A stretch of 64,000 bases of DNA, taken from the NCBI GenBank assembly GCA_023374025.1, contig SIJG01000148.1, forward strand, positions 62,001 through 126,000, read 5' to 3'. Positions 1-11,168 of this stretch are shown here, one piece after another. Every line of letters starts with the position of its first letter. Position 1 is the stretch's first letter. The translations under genes and the position numbers were made by a program. Source of the DNA: Heterodera schachtii (taxonomy: Eukaryota > Nematoda > Chromadorea > Rhabditida > Heteroderidae). A model generated the notes under the pieces. The model did no database searches. It worked only from the letters and a program-made list of their open reading frames with translations, and was not told the DNA's origin.

Positions 1-18
1 GCCTATCGGCACCGCCGG
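1..18. repeat. Edge of a dispersed GC hairpin repeat
   Basis: The window opens inside a copy of a GC-rich hairpin that recurs about ten times. Full copies have stem halves GGCGGTGCC and GGCGCCGCC around a GATA or TATC loop; only one half plus the loop is seen here. Confidence 0.6.
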
Positions 19-105
19 TCTCAGATCGTAAATTTAGCACTGAAAAATCTTACACGTCGATTGTGGCATTATTCCAGCCACTAATTTCCACATTTTAAAG
101 ACCAA

Positions 106-282
106 ATGCGTCAACTAATGGGCGGATACAAAACAGGAATGATTGAAGGCTATTTGTTTGGACTTCTACTGGCACTGCTTATTTTCTTCTGGTGCTACTC
201 CATCGTTTATCGGGCCTATAAATTTGTGAAGGAAAAAAATGACGAGAAAAATTGGCACAACGACAAGGATATTCAAATTTGA
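106..282 (+). CDS. Small single-pass membrane protein, or last exon of one
   Basis: An open frame of 58 codons runs from ATG to TGA. Residues ~14-36 form a strongly hydrophobic stretch (Y-L-F-G-L-L-L-A-L-L-I-F-F-W-C-Y) that should span a membrane. A lysine-, glutamate- and asparagine-rich tail of ~20 residues follows and would be cytosolic by the positive-inside rule. A splice-acceptor-like TTTTAAAG sits just upstream, so this may be the terminal exon of a longer gene rather than a complete one; the region before it is cut by the window edge. I do not recognise the family. The composition, a clean hydrophobic block then a charged tail, is unlike chance ORFs here, but no homology was tested. 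Confidence 0.4.
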   Translation: MRQLMGGYKTGMIEGYLFGLLLALLIFFWCYSIVYRAYKFVKEKNDEKNWHNDKDIQI

Positions 283-339
283 TGGCGTAGAGAATTTGTT
301 AATCAAATTTTTTATAAATGCCGTTTTTACTAAAACACA

Positions 340-660
340 GAAATAAATACTGTATTTCCTAAAATACAGCCACCCCTTAAATTAGAGCCCCCACCTCGCC
401 TCCTTTTTGAGGGGGTTGAAAAATAAATCACCCGCCGGCGGCTTTTAGGAAATACGATAGATCAAAATACCGTGTTTTCTCTATTTGAATGCCCGTCTCT
501 GGTAGAATGCCACTCTCAAATTAAACGCCCTTTTTTGGAGGGGTTGAACAATACAATGCCCGGGCACTTTAAATAGATAAAATACGGTAATTCCAATCAA
601 TATATTCACTGTATTTGATGAAATAGAGCCCCCGGGAGCTCTATTTTTCAATGCCCCTCA
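340..660. repeat. Relics of a short AT/GC mosaic MITE family
   Basis: This stretch has several copies of a pattern like TACTGTATTT..AAATAGAGCCCCC and its inverse. The same termini (TATTTATTGAATTAGAGCCC and inverse) delimit short elements at 14060-14162 and 59739-59850. No gene is visible. Confidence 0.45.
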
Positions 661-689
661 AACGCTGTGCGCCCCAAAAGTTTATACCA

Positions 690-2044
690 CTCAAGATTTC
701 GACAGTACCGATAAATTTAAAAAAACACGAGTAAATTAAATATTGGAGCCTAAAAATGAAGTGATATGAGTAGGGATGGGATTTTTAGTGATAAAAAATC
801 CCAAAATAATTAACTAAATAGTGACAAAAAAATGCCAAAATAGTGGCAAAAATAGTGGCGAAAAAGTTCCAAATTTAGGGGTGTAATTTTTTAAATAGCC
901 TTTTTTAATTTAAAAATATTTAAAATTAAGGCAAACAATTTTATTCACTGGTTGCAGTTACAAATGAGGTACATTTTTATTCAAATATTTTCTTAGCGAA
1001 TATTGAGCAAGAAAAAAATTTGGGGAAGAATTTTTGATAAAATTTTCCAATTCTTAGGGGTATATTTTTGTAAATTGTTAGGTCGATTCTTAGGGGTGTA
1101 TTTTCGTTTTTATTGGTTTTTGGGAAATTTTCAAAAAAATGCCAAAATAGTGGCAAAAATAGTGACAAAACGCCAGAATAGTGGCAAAAAACTATTTTAG
1201 TGGCCAACTTCCAAAATAGTTTTTTTTAGTGGCAAAGCTCCAAAATAGTGATACCTAGTGATGAATAGTGGCGCTAAAAAACGAAAAATTTTCGAAAAAT
1301 AATGTGTTCATTTCTCGTCGAGTTAAAGCCGCAGAAAAAATAGTTAAAAAACTAAGAATGCCATCCCTAGATATGAGCACGTTAAAGGATAAACAAAAGA
1401 CACGATTATAAAATCTTCGACGATGGCTTATGGGTCGTGATTTTGCTCTTCATGTCACAATTCATTTTATAATTTTTACCATTTTTTTTCAACCAATTAT
1501 AACTTTTTATGTACAAGACGCTGCCATTAAAATGCAATTCGGCTTTAAATTTTGTGCTCTTCCAATGAGCTTATTCAAAATTTCCATGGAAATTTTACCA
1601 CCCCCTTGGAATTTTTTTTCGAAAATTTCCCCGATTTTCAACGTATTTTTTGTCCCGTCACTATGAAGGGGTGATCTGAACAAGTTGATGTAAAAGACTT
1701 TTGATCAGGATCAAAAGATAAAAAAGCATTAATTTTGAGATTTTTAAATGTACATAAGGTGATGTTGAGTCAAGACTTTTTCCGCCCTTTTTTGAGCAAA
1801 GTCTGATCAGACGACTTGTTCACGAGAATGATAAAGTGGAATGAAATTATTTTGCGATGTATAGAAAGGCCTATGTATTAGGGTAAAGGTAAAAATAATC
1901 AGCTAAATTTTCAGTCGAAATTTAAAATTTTAATCATCTTGAGTCGGGGCTTCTTTCCACCACTGTATCTGTGTCATTTCATTTTAGGCTTCAATATTTA
2001 ATTTACTCGTGTTTTTTTTAATTTATCGGTACTGTCGAAATCAC
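690..2044. mobile_element. TIR element (~1.35 kb) with a nested MITE
   Basis: About 68 bases at ~690-757 (ATTTCGACAGTACCGATAAA) return as an inverted copy at ~1974-2044. Part of the interior (~1515-1720) is similar, in inverted orientation, to the interior of the foldback at 19063-20413 (about 19940-20150). A hAT-like MITE has inserted at 771. No transposase frame is visible. No target duplication was identified for the outer element. Confidence 0.5.
771..1369. mobile_element. hAT-like MITE, 8-bp target duplication GATATGAG
   Basis: The ends are TAGGGATGGGATT and, inverted, TAGGGATGGCATT. GATATGAG stands at both 763-770 and 1370-1377. The 8-bp duplication and TAGGG-type ends fit the hAT superfamily. 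The interior (599 bp) is AT-rich with repeated phrases such as AAAATAGTGGC and has no long frame, so it is non-autonomous. Confidence 0.82.
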
Positions 2045-2336
2045 TTATTGTCGAATTCACTCGCTGTCGAAATCACACGCAGACAGTGAAAAAAAGCGAA
2101 ATAGTTTACTGTCGAAATCACTCACTGTCGAATTCACCAGGCACGTTACATACGGTCTACGTCAGTTGGGACCTCACGCTTGGGCCCCACACGTTTGGGG
2201 TCCAAGCATGTTTTTCCACTATAACTTTCTATAACTTTTTTCTTAGTCATCCAAATCAAATAACTTGGTATCATTCAAAAGCTTAATATTGCTTCGCGAT
2301 TAGACAATTAACAAAAACTTATACATAAAAAGAGAG

Positions 2337-2552
2337 TTAGAAAGAAAAAGAAAGGGGGAGAGAGAGAAAGAGAGAGAGAGAGAGTGAGAAAGAACGAGAA
2401 GGGAGAGAGATAGTGAAGAAAAAGAGAGAGAAAGAAAGAATGAGGTTAGCAGAGAGGAAAAGAGAGAGAGAAATAGGGAGTGAATGAAAGAGAGAGAGAG
2501 TGTGAGAGAGAGAGAGTGTGAGAGAGAGAGTGTGAGAGGGAGAGAGAGAGTG
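2337..2552. repeat. GA-rich microsatellite
   Basis: Imperfect (GA)n / (AGAG)n purine tract of ~215 bases. Long S/L/F frames on the opposite strand are translations of this repeat and are not genes. Confidence 0.85.
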
Positions 2553-3395
2553 AACACAAATGTTAGAAATAAGAATACTTGGTAGCCCTAAAATGAGGGA
2601 AAGAAAAAAAAGCAAAAAAAGAAGAATTGAGACTGGAAGAAGTTATAAATTTAATATTATTTTTAAACAAGTTTTTATATCATTTAAAAAATTATTAACA
2701 GAGCAACCGCTCGTTACTAATTCTATGGTCCTATGGTGGTGTAATTTCCTTCAAATGTTTCTCAATCTTTTCCTGGTTTTCTTATTTAGTCCCTTCTTGA
2801 CTCCGTTTACACGGGCACTTCCGCCATAATAAGACCCATAGCCACAACAGACACAAGCATCAATTGCGGTAAAAGCAGCGCAACTGCCGGCACATAATGG
2901 AATATGCACGGGTAAGCAAGCAATGCTAAGGCAGTCTAAAATTATTACTAAAACTTATATACAAACTATCAAACAAAAGTGGGTTTTACATAAACTTGGC
3001 CAGGTCCTTTTCCTTTGTGCTGAAGACAATGTACCCAATAGAACGGACCGACTTCCGAAATTATTTTGGGTTTGGTAATCCATCCCAGCTGTACACCCCA
3101 GATTTTTGAAAATTCGGGAAAAAATCCCAGTGGGTTATAATTTGAGGAAAAACAGAACTTGACCTAGGCTTGGATTTTTCTGGGTTCCTAAACCAGATTA
3201 GAGACTCCTGGTCAAGGTTTTTTCAAAATGTTGACATTTTTCTATTTTAAAAATCTTTTTCAATTGATTTTCAAAAATAAAAAACTTAAAACTATTTTGG
3301 GACGCCAGTTGTCGAAACGCAGTTGAACGCAGTTGGCTAGGACGCAGTTGACCCCAACCGTTTTTAAAGCATACAAATTTATAGCCTTAATATTA

Positions 3396-3960
3396 GAATA
3401 TAAACTCTATAGACAACTTCACATTCTCTCTTTATTCAACATATTACATAACACAACAATCATAAAGAGCCGTAGTGAATATATATGAACGAGCTGGGGA
3501 AGCTTTTGATGGAAAAACTATGGGGCGGGCCGGCGTTGAACCGGCGTCTCTGGCTTTCCGGACCAGTGTTCTACCAGCTGACTACCGACCCTGCCCTCTT
3601 CAGCTCCCCACTTTACTCTTTCATATAGGATCATTGGTTGCCTAAATTGACCCATTAATCTTCCTCTCGGAGAGGCTTCTTCTTCTCTATCTCAGTAGCA
3701 AAACATGGCTGCGGTCATTTCGGACATGAAAAAATATTTAAAATAAAAAATTCAATGTTTTGCCTTGTTGCTTAACTTACAATTATAAAAGTTGAAATAT
3801 TTGCGAATTTTGTTGTTTTTCGTCAGTTGCCAGACAATTCAAAATATGCAGTTTCTTAAATAAATGAATGGCTTCCAATGCTGCTGATTTACCAGCTTGT
3901 CTTTTTCAATGCTAAACTTAATTTTTTAATGGGAAATAGGTGTAGAAAAGTTTAAAATTT
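3396..3960. repeat. Segmental duplication, copy 1 (non-coding part)
   Basis: About 560 bases nearly identical to 7645-8197, starting at AATATAAACTCTATAGACAA. It includes a tRNA-like sequence at 3522-3596 and lies downstream (minus strand) of SPRY locus A. The same unit precedes truncated locus B, so repeat and gene were copied together. Confidence 0.8.
3522..3596 (-). pseudogene. tRNA-like sequence (pseudo-tRNA or SINE head)
   Basis: The minus strand starts GGGCAGG and ends CCCGCCC (six of seven acceptor pairs). It contains an A-box-like AGTCAGCTGGTAGAA, a 5-bp anticodon-type stem CTGGT/GCCAG with loop CCGGAAA, and a B-box-like GGTTCAACGCC. The loop lacks U33, and its nominal GGA (Ser) anticodon does not fit the short variable loop. 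I call it a degenerate tRNA or tRNA-derived repeat. A second copy is at 7771-7845. Confidence 0.5.
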
Positions 3961-4189
3961 AGGGATGTAAAAGCAAGAATTTTGTCCAAAAAGCAACAAA
4001 ATTAAGCAAAACCAGTATTGAGACACATAATTTTTAAAATTTAAACTTCTAGGGCTTGAAAACTTTTGACGATGAATAAACATTTAGATTTTTATTTTGC
4101 GTCTTCAAAACTCAACAAAAAAAATACATATAATTGGAGAAAAGTGATTTTAAAGAAAATATTGATCAGCTTTATTGAATATTTCTTCC

Positions 4190-6195
4190 TCATAGAGTTG
4201 TCAAATCGAATTCGAAGTTGGGACCAAAATTCGTCTCAATTTTGTCACCAGAGTCGAACAAAGAAACGAATGGATGAAAACATAGTCAGCAAAAAGCGAA
4301 GCAACGAGAAAATCAGAAAAAACTGTGCAAAAAGTTAAGGGATTTTGATAATTCAAGCACAAAAATTAATTAAAAAATAGGCATTAAAAAATTAATTTTA
4401 AAAATTTGTTTAATTAATATTTTTTGCCCACCCAAAAGTTGTCCGTTCTTCGTGAAAATGATATGTCGAGTGATTAAATGGACACCAATTCCTACGGTAT
4501 CGCCAACACCGTAGGAAAATCCGGCATTCATTTTAATTCCTGATCCGTTAATCCATAAATAGCCATCACTTTCACTTGCATAAGTGCCGTTGAAGCTCCG
4601 AATTGTATCACCCAATAATTCTGTATATTCTTTGATGGCAAATCCAAAGCTGACCCAACTGAAAAAGAAAATTAATAATAAAGAAATAACAATTACAATA
4701 ATCCAATTTGTTATAATCTCCTACCAATTCATATTTTTAACCGAAATTTCATAGTAAAAAATGTCCAACGAATTCTTGTTCAGCAAAATCGGATGTTTAG
4801 CGAAAATGGAGCACCAACCTTTTAGGAAAAAAAAAGATTACATAAATTTTTCGAAAAATACCATTATAATTTCCCTTGTTATGGATAGTTGAATTTTTTT
4901 CGCCAATTATTTCGAGTTTCTCATGACAAGCATTGGCATCCCAATAATTTTGACGGAAATTTAAAAGTGCCTTAAAATAATTCTTAAAAATTACTTAAAA
5001 TAAAATTGTTTAAATAACAATTAATGAAAATATTTAAAAAATATATTTTTACTCCTTACAAATTAATTCACCTTTCTCAGCTTTTGTTCTTTCTTCAATT
5101 CATTGACTTTCTCCAATAAAAATTTTTGATCATTTTGCATTTTTGAGAATTGATCCGAAGTTGCTAAAATGAATTTTTAAAACAAAATTGACATAAATTA
5201 ATATTCTTAATTCATATAATTTCCTTTTATAAAAAGAAGTTTTTAAAAGTAATTAATTTATTATTCGCTTCAAATTCCCTCGCCTTTGGTCGTGTTTTTG
5301 TGCTGTTGTTTTTGCTGCTTCTCCATTTCACTGATTTTTTGCATAATTTTTGAAAATTGATCAGCAGAAGCTTAAAGATCGGATCAGTTTTAAATTAAAA
5401 TTATTTTATTGATAATTTTTATTTTCGTTTTAATTTGTCCTCGCCTTTTGACTTTTGCTGCTTCTCCAATTCACTGACTTTTTCAAATAAAATCTTTTGA
5501 TCATTTTGCATTTTTGAGAATTGGTCCGATGTAGCTTAAATTTAAAAAAAAAGAAAATTAATAAAATATAATTTAAATCCATAAATCTCATTTTTCAGCT
5601 TTCGAATTTGTTGTCATTAATTTTATCGAATTATTCAAATAAAGAATTCAATAAAATTTTTATATTTATTTCTTTTTTTTTACCATTTTTTTCCTTTTTT
5701 TGTTCAATTTTGGCCACTTTTTCCTTCAATGCCTTTTGTTCGACCATCAGTTCCTGGTGCTTTAACTTTTGTTCAAGTGTCTTCTAAAAACAATAAAAAA
5801 AATTTTGACAATATCTTTGCTTGATTTTTTTTTATAACAAAACTCACATTTTCGAGTTCCAATTTGGCCATTTTCAATCCCATTTTGCCAAACTTTTCAC
5901 GAAATTCCTAAATTAAATTAATAAAAACATTGTTTGTTTTACATAATATTCAAATATTCTCCCAATTGTTTCTGTCTGTTTTTTGTTTTTCTTTGACCAC
6001 CTTAAGCTTTTGTTGATCAGAGATCGATTCACTGTTTCCATCAAATTGTCCATCATTGTCCAAACTAATTGCAGCGCCTTTCACCTCTAAAAATAGTATT
6101 AATTAAACCTTGGATTTTATGTAAATTTAATTTCATATCCAAAATTTAAATTTTTTTCCATTTTCCCTTTTCTCATCTTTTACCTCCATTTTGTG
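4190..6195 (-). pseudogene. SPRY-domain gene, locus A (first exon lost, last exon frameshifted)
   Basis: Ten exons of a coiled-coil/SPRY protein can be spliced in phase: 6086-6001, 5907-5848, 5783-5684, 5534-5445, 5370-5284, 5163-5072, 4970-4862, 4818-4725, 4658-4432 and 4322-4190. The first six encode charged heptad-like helices (E-x-x-Q-K-L-K-H-Q-E-L-M-V-E-Q). Exon 4970-4862 has N-Y-W-D-A-N-A-C-H. Exon 4818-4725 has F-A-K-H-P-I-L-L and Y-Y-E-I-S-V. The 4658-4432 core has I-W/L-W-I-N-G, G-D-T-V-G-I-G-V and F-T-K-N-G. Two defects make it a pseudogene. Homology to intact paralogues stops inside exon 1 near 6190, so the usual start is missing. The terminal exon is one base short near 4280, which breaks the frame before the F-G-P-N-F end. 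Two introns (after 5445 and 5284) use GC donors. Confidence 0.85.
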
Positions 6196-6537
6196 TAGGG
6201 TAATGGATTAATAATTAATAATTAACGCACTTAAAGTAGATCAGGCATTCAACAGGCGCAATAATATATTAATGTGCCAAAAAATGCAGGAAAAAGGGCG
6301 ATGATTGGTCAATGTGCTAAAATTGCATAAAATATGGGAATACTATCTAAAAGAAAACTTTTTCTTTATGAATTTTATGATAGCTTCCTTTACGCTGATT
6401 TACAAATAATAATAACATTATTTTTTCCGGTTTTATTACACATATAAAAAACATAACTATGTGAAGACTAATTAAAATCTTTTAACAAACCAAAATTTTT
6501 GTTTGTTTATTTATTTTTAATTTATTTATTATTATAT

Positions 6538-6655
6538 CCAGAGTGTCCAATTTTCCGGTGTCCAATTTCCATTAGTGTCCAATCTTCCAGTGTCCACTTT
6601 TCGGTGTCCAATTTTCTGGTGTCCAATTTTCCGGTGTCCAATTTACCGGGAGCCA
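6538..6655. repeat. Minisatellite, ~15-bp unit
   Basis: Seven or so variants of GTGTCCAATTTTCCG in tandem. No gene is visible from 6196 to 7061. Confidence 0.8.
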
Positions 6656-7061
6656 TTAATTTTCTGACAAAGGAGAGGCCTCAAGTGTCCATGGAATTTT
6701 GAAATAAATTTGCATAACAAACAGGGGAACAAGCTAACAAATAAGCACCAGCAGACGGATATACAGAGCTAGAAGAAGAAAATTTTCAATGAAAAGCAAA
6801 CCCAAATTTGGAGTCAAAAACCTTCTTTTTTCAAGATTTATTCAAATTTAAAAACCAATGTTGTATTTTCCATTGTCCATGATCGCTACAGCATTTTATT
6901 GGGAATCAATTTTGAAAACTTTGGCAGGAAAAATCGCATTGATTTTGACCTGGGCTAACGACTTCATTATTTGTGCTCTCAATTTTTAGAAATGCTATTT
7001 TCAAATAAAATAATGCTGTTATTCGTGCTCAGCACATTATTTACCCCAGAAAAATATTCTT

Positions 7062-7512
7062 CAGCCCCTTTTAGAACCAAAAATTCCGGAAATTTTCTAG
7101 GGGACCTAGCTTGCAAATTTTTCTTTTTTCGGAAAAATCGAAAATTTTCCAAAAATCTCACCAATCTATATAGCTCGGAAACAGCTTCCCAAAAGTGGTT
7201 TCGTTTTTCCGGGAAAATTCATTAAAAATCATAAAATTCAAAAACGCAAAAACCTAGAGGGCCTTGAGACTGTCAGCGAGGCAATTTCAGCGCCGCTGGC
7301 GCTCAAATGACCCATCCGATCAAAAAACCCGTATTTTTTACCAAATACTCTGTATCGAGCTACCCCCTGTGCAAATTTCAGCCCCCTAATTAAAATCTAT
7401 GTTACGCATATAAAAATAGTTAATCAATATATTTTTATCTTAAAATAACCTTCAAAAGGCATCGACAGGTAACTGCAGTTATTAACATTAATAATTATTA
7501 AGACGAAATTTG
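7062..7512. repeat. Direct repeat flanking locus B, left copy
   Basis: About 450 bases, from CAGCCCCTTTTAGAACC to AAGACGAAATTTG, recur with few changes at 10050-10500 in the same orientation. The two copies bracket the duplicated block that contains locus B. Confidence 0.8.
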
Positions 7513-7644
7513 TTTGTGTTGACATTTCGATTTCTTACCTTTGAGTGTTGGTCAAATGGGGTACCCAAAAGATGGGCTCAAACAGTAGAAAAACGGCAAG
7601 AAAGTTGGGATATAAAATTTTATTTAAAAATTAAAAAGGAATAT

Positions 7645-8197
7645 AAATATAAACTCTATAGACAACTTCACATTCTCTCTTTATTCAACATATTACATAA
7701 CACAACAATCATAAAGAGCCGTAGTGAATATATATGAACGAGCTGGGGAAGCTTTTGATGGAAAAACTATGGGGCGGGCCGGCGTTGAACCGGCGTCTCT
7801 GGCTTTCCGGACCACTGTTCTACCAGCTGACTACCGACCCTGCCCTCTTCAGCTCCCCACTTTGCTCGATCATATAGGATCATTGGTTGCCTAAATTGAC
7901 CCATTAATCTTCCTCTCGGAGAGGCTTCTTCTTCTCTATCTCAGTAGCAAAACATGGCTGCGGTCATTTCGGACATGAAAAAATATTTAAAATAAAAATT
8001 CAATGTTTTGCCTTGTTGCTTAACTTACAATTATAAAAGTTGAAATATTTGCGAATTTTGTTGTTTTTCGTCAGTTGCCAGACAATTCAAAATATGCAGT
8101 TTCTTAAATAAATGAATGGCTTCCAATGCTGCTGATTTACCAGCTTGTCTTTTTCAATGCTAAACTTAATTTTTTAATGGGAAATAGGTGTAGAAAA
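7645..8197. repeat. Segmental duplication, copy 2 (non-coding part)
   Basis: Near-identical to 3396-3960. It stops at GTGTAGAAAA, where it joins directly to SPRY exon sequence. Compared with copy 1, about 890 bases holding the three last SPRY exons are missing at this junction. Confidence 0.8.
7771..7845 (-). pseudogene. tRNA-like sequence, second copy
   Basis: Same tRNA-like element as at 3522-3596. One base change breaks a pair of the anticodon-type stem (GTGGT against GCCAG), which supports a non-functional copy carried along by the segmental duplication. Confidence 0.5.
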
Positions 8198-8214
8198 AAT
8201 TGTTCGAAAAATAC

Positions 8215-9573
8215 CATTATAATTTCCCTTGTTATGGATAGTTGAATTTTTTTCGCCAATTATTTCGAGTTTCTCATGACAAGCATTGGCATCCCAATAA
8301 TTTTGACGGAAATTTAAAAGTGCCTTAAAATAATTCTTAAAAATTACTTAAAATAAAATTGTTTAAATAACAATTAATGAAAATATTTAAAAAATATATT
8401 TTTACCCCTTACAAATTAATTCACCTTTCTCAGCTTTTGTTCTTTCTTCAATTCATTGACTTTCTCCAATAAAAATTTTTGATCATTTTGCATTTTTGAG
8501 AGTTGGTCCGAAGTTGCTAAAATGAATTTTTAAAACAAAATTGACATAAATTAATAGTCTTAATTCATATAATTTCTTTTTATAAAAAGAAGTTTTTAAA
8601 AGTAATTAATTTATTATTCGCTTCAAATTCCCTCGCCTTTGGTCGTGTTTTTGTGCTGTTGTTTTTGCTGCTTCTCCATTTCACTGATTTTTTGCATAAT
8701 TTTTGAAAATTGATCAGCAGAAGCTTAAAGATCGGATCAGTTTTTAAATTAAAATTATTTTATTGATAATTTTTATTTTCGTTTTAATTTGTCCTCGCCT
8801 TTTGACTGTTCTTTTTGCTGCTTCTCCAATTCACTGACTTTTTCAAATAAAATCTTTTGATCATTTTGCATTTTTGAGAATTGGTCCGAAGTAGCTTAAA
8901 TTTAAAAAAAAAGAAAATTAATAAAATATAATTTAAACCCATAAATCTCATTTTTCAGCTTTCGAATTTGTTGTCATTAATTTTATCGAATTATTCAAAT
9001 AAAGAATTCAATTTCTTTTTTTTTTACCATTTTTTTCCTTTTTTTGTTCAATTTTGGCCACTTTTTCCTTCAATTCCTCCTGTTCGACCATCAGTTCCTG
9101 GTGCTTTAACTTTTGTTCAAGTACCTTCTAAAAACAATAAAATCTTTTGCTTGATTTTTTTTATAGCAAAACTCACATTTTCGAGTTCCAATTTGGCCAT
9201 TTTCAATCCCATTTTGGCAAACTTTTCACGAAATTCCTAAATTAAATTAATAAAAACATTGTTTGTTTTACATAATATTCAAATATTCTCCCAATTGTTT
9301 CTGTCGCTTTTTTGTTTTTCTTTGACCACCTTAAGCTTTTGTTGATCAGAGATCGATTCACTGTTTTCATCAAATTGTCCATCATTGTCCAAACTAATTG
9401 CAGCGCCATTCACCTCTAAAAATAGTATTAATTAAACCTTGGATTTTATGTAAATTTAATTTCATATCCAAAATTTAAATTTTTTTCCATTTTCCCTTTT
9501 CTCATCTTTTACCTCCATTTTCTGCTGATGTGAAATCATCTCCACAATTTATTGAATTGGTAGAAATTGACAT
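8215..9573 (-). pseudogene. SPRY-family gene, locus B (SPRY exons deleted)
   Basis: Exons 9573-9513, 9415-9330, 9236-9177, 9127-9028, 8894-8799, 8723-8637, 8516-8425 and 8323-8215 join in phase. Exon 1 is intact and begins M-S-I-S-T-N-S-I-N-C-G-D-D, the usual start of this subfamily. Coiled-coil exons follow, then the 109-base exon with N-Y-W-D-A-N-A-C-H. The two SPRY exons and the terminal exon are missing: sequence after 8215 runs into the duplicated repeat at 8197. Locus A keeps those exons but lacks exon 1, so A and B are complementary halves of one ancestral gene. Introns after 8799 and 8637 have GC donors. A hydrophobic leader-type ORF (9766-9843) lies 193 bases upstream. Confidence 0.85.
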
Positions 9574-9765
9574 TTTTGAGTTGATAGCTCTTTAAAATAA
9601 GCTTAATTTTAAGATTTCATTATAAAAATATGTTACTATTGAAGAAATGATAAAGAATAAAAAGATTAATAAAAAAAAATAAATGGCAATTTATTCCTTA
9701 ATTTTGTTTACTTTTTTCAATTAATTTTCGGCAAAATGATGACCTAAAACGGGAGGAGCAAAAAA

Positions 9766-9843
9766 TCAAATATCCTTCTTATTCGAAATAATTATTTTAG
9801 AACAAAGAGAAAGAACTAAACTAAAATTGAATAGGTTAAACAT
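9766..9843 (-). other. Short hydrophobic ORF upstream of locus B (leader-type)
   Basis: 25 codons starting M-F-N-L-F-N-F-S-L-V-L-S-L. It aligns with short ORFs at the same relative place upstream of loci C, F and I, all following CTCACCAAAAAATG-like sequence and a pyrimidine-rich block. It could be an upstream ORF, an alternative first exon or conserved promoter sequence; no splice link is proven. Confidence 0.4.
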
Positions 9844-9859
9844 TTTTTGGTGAGTAAAA

Positions 9860-9943
9860 CAAAGGGAATAAAAGAGGAAGAAGAGATAAAGAGAAGGAGG
9901 ACAAAAAAAACAATACGACAGAGAGAGAGAGAAATAAAGAGAA

Positions 9944-9975
<32 letters not shown>

Positions 9976-9990
9976 AAGGGTAAAAACGGT
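9860..9990. repeat. GA-rich tract upstream of locus B
   Basis: Purine-rich on the plus strand, so pyrimidine-rich on the coding strand of locus B. Similar tracts precede loci C, F, I and M. Confidence 0.7.
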
Positions 9991-10049
9991 GAAGAAAATG
10001 AGACTGGGAAGGAGAATAAATTTAATAATGAATTCTTTATCGAATTTTT

Positions 10050-10500
10050 CAGCCCCTTTTAGAACCAAAAATTCCGGAAATTTTCTAGGGGACCTAGCTT
10101 GCAAATTTTTCTTTTTTCGGGAAAATCGAAAATTTTCCAAAAATCTCACCAGTCTATATAGCTCGGAAACAGCTTCCCAAAAGTGGCTTCGTTTTTCCGG
10201 GAAAATTCAATAAAAATCATAAAATTCAAAAACGCAAAAACCTAGAGGGCCTTGAGACTGTCAACGAGGTAATTTCAGCGCCGCTGGCGCTCAAATGACC
10301 CATCCGATCAAAAAACCCGTATTTTTACCAAATACTCTGTATCGAGCTACCCCCTGTGCAAAATTTCAGCCCCCTAATTAAAATCTCTGTTTCTCAATAT
10401 AAATAGTTAATAAATAATTTTTATCTTAAAATAACCTTCAAAAGGCATCGACAGGTAACTGCAGTTTATTAACATTAATAATTATTAAGACGAAATTTGT
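10050..10500. repeat. Direct repeat flanking locus B, right copy
   Basis: Partner of 7062-7512, same orientation. Confidence 0.8.
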
Positions 10501-10560
10501 CATTACTGAAAAACACTTCAATAAAACAAGGTACTGTTCGTATTAAAAAAAATGAAAGAC

Positions 10561-11168
10561 GTCGGCAGGTGTTCAAATAAGCATTACATTTAATTAACGT
10601 GCATTAGTAAACTGATTGAGACCATTGGATTCTTTGTAGAAAGTTATTAAAAAAAAGGTGGTTTGAATGGCAAAAAATAATAAAGTTTGTTTGTAAAATA
10701 AATATTTTTCATGAAAATATTTATTTTATTTTCATGAAAAAATTTAAAGATTTTTTGGATTTTTCAGGACCTGACTCGGTTTAAAAGCTAGGGCCCTGAC
10801 CCGGTTTTTCTGGACCCGGCAATACCCTGACCCGGTATTTGACCAAATACCCGGGCCTGTGACCCTAATTTAATATACGATTTTGAAGTTTTTTAAATAA
10901 AAAAAATAAGGCTACAGAAAAAATTGAAAAACTCTCGCCTCTCGTCCTCTCGCCTCTCGCCAACTCTCGTGTTTTTGGGGACTCTCGCCTCTCGCCAAAC
11001 TCTCGCTCTCGTCTTTTTGGGGACTCTCGCCTCTCGCCAAACTCTCGCTCTCGTCTTTTCTGAGACAAGTCACACCCCTGGTCGGCAGGTGTTCAAATAA
11101 GCATTACCTTTAATTAACGTGCATTAGTAAACTGATTGAGACCATTGGATTCTTTGTAGAAAGTTATT
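10561..11168. repeat. 88-bp direct repeats around a ~430-bp insert
   Basis: GTCGGCAGGTGTTCAAATAA and the following ~68 bases occur at 10561-10647 and again at 11081-11168 with one difference. Between them lie a CCTGACCCGG-rich stretch (10760-10860) and a tandem CTCTCGCCTCTCGCC repeat (~10935-11060). Confidence 0.75.

Noticed and set aside
2086..2286. 66-codon frame with H-T-F-G-V-Q-A
   Set aside because: Lies in repeated TGTCGAAATCAC sequence at the end of a TIR element; no splice or family signal.
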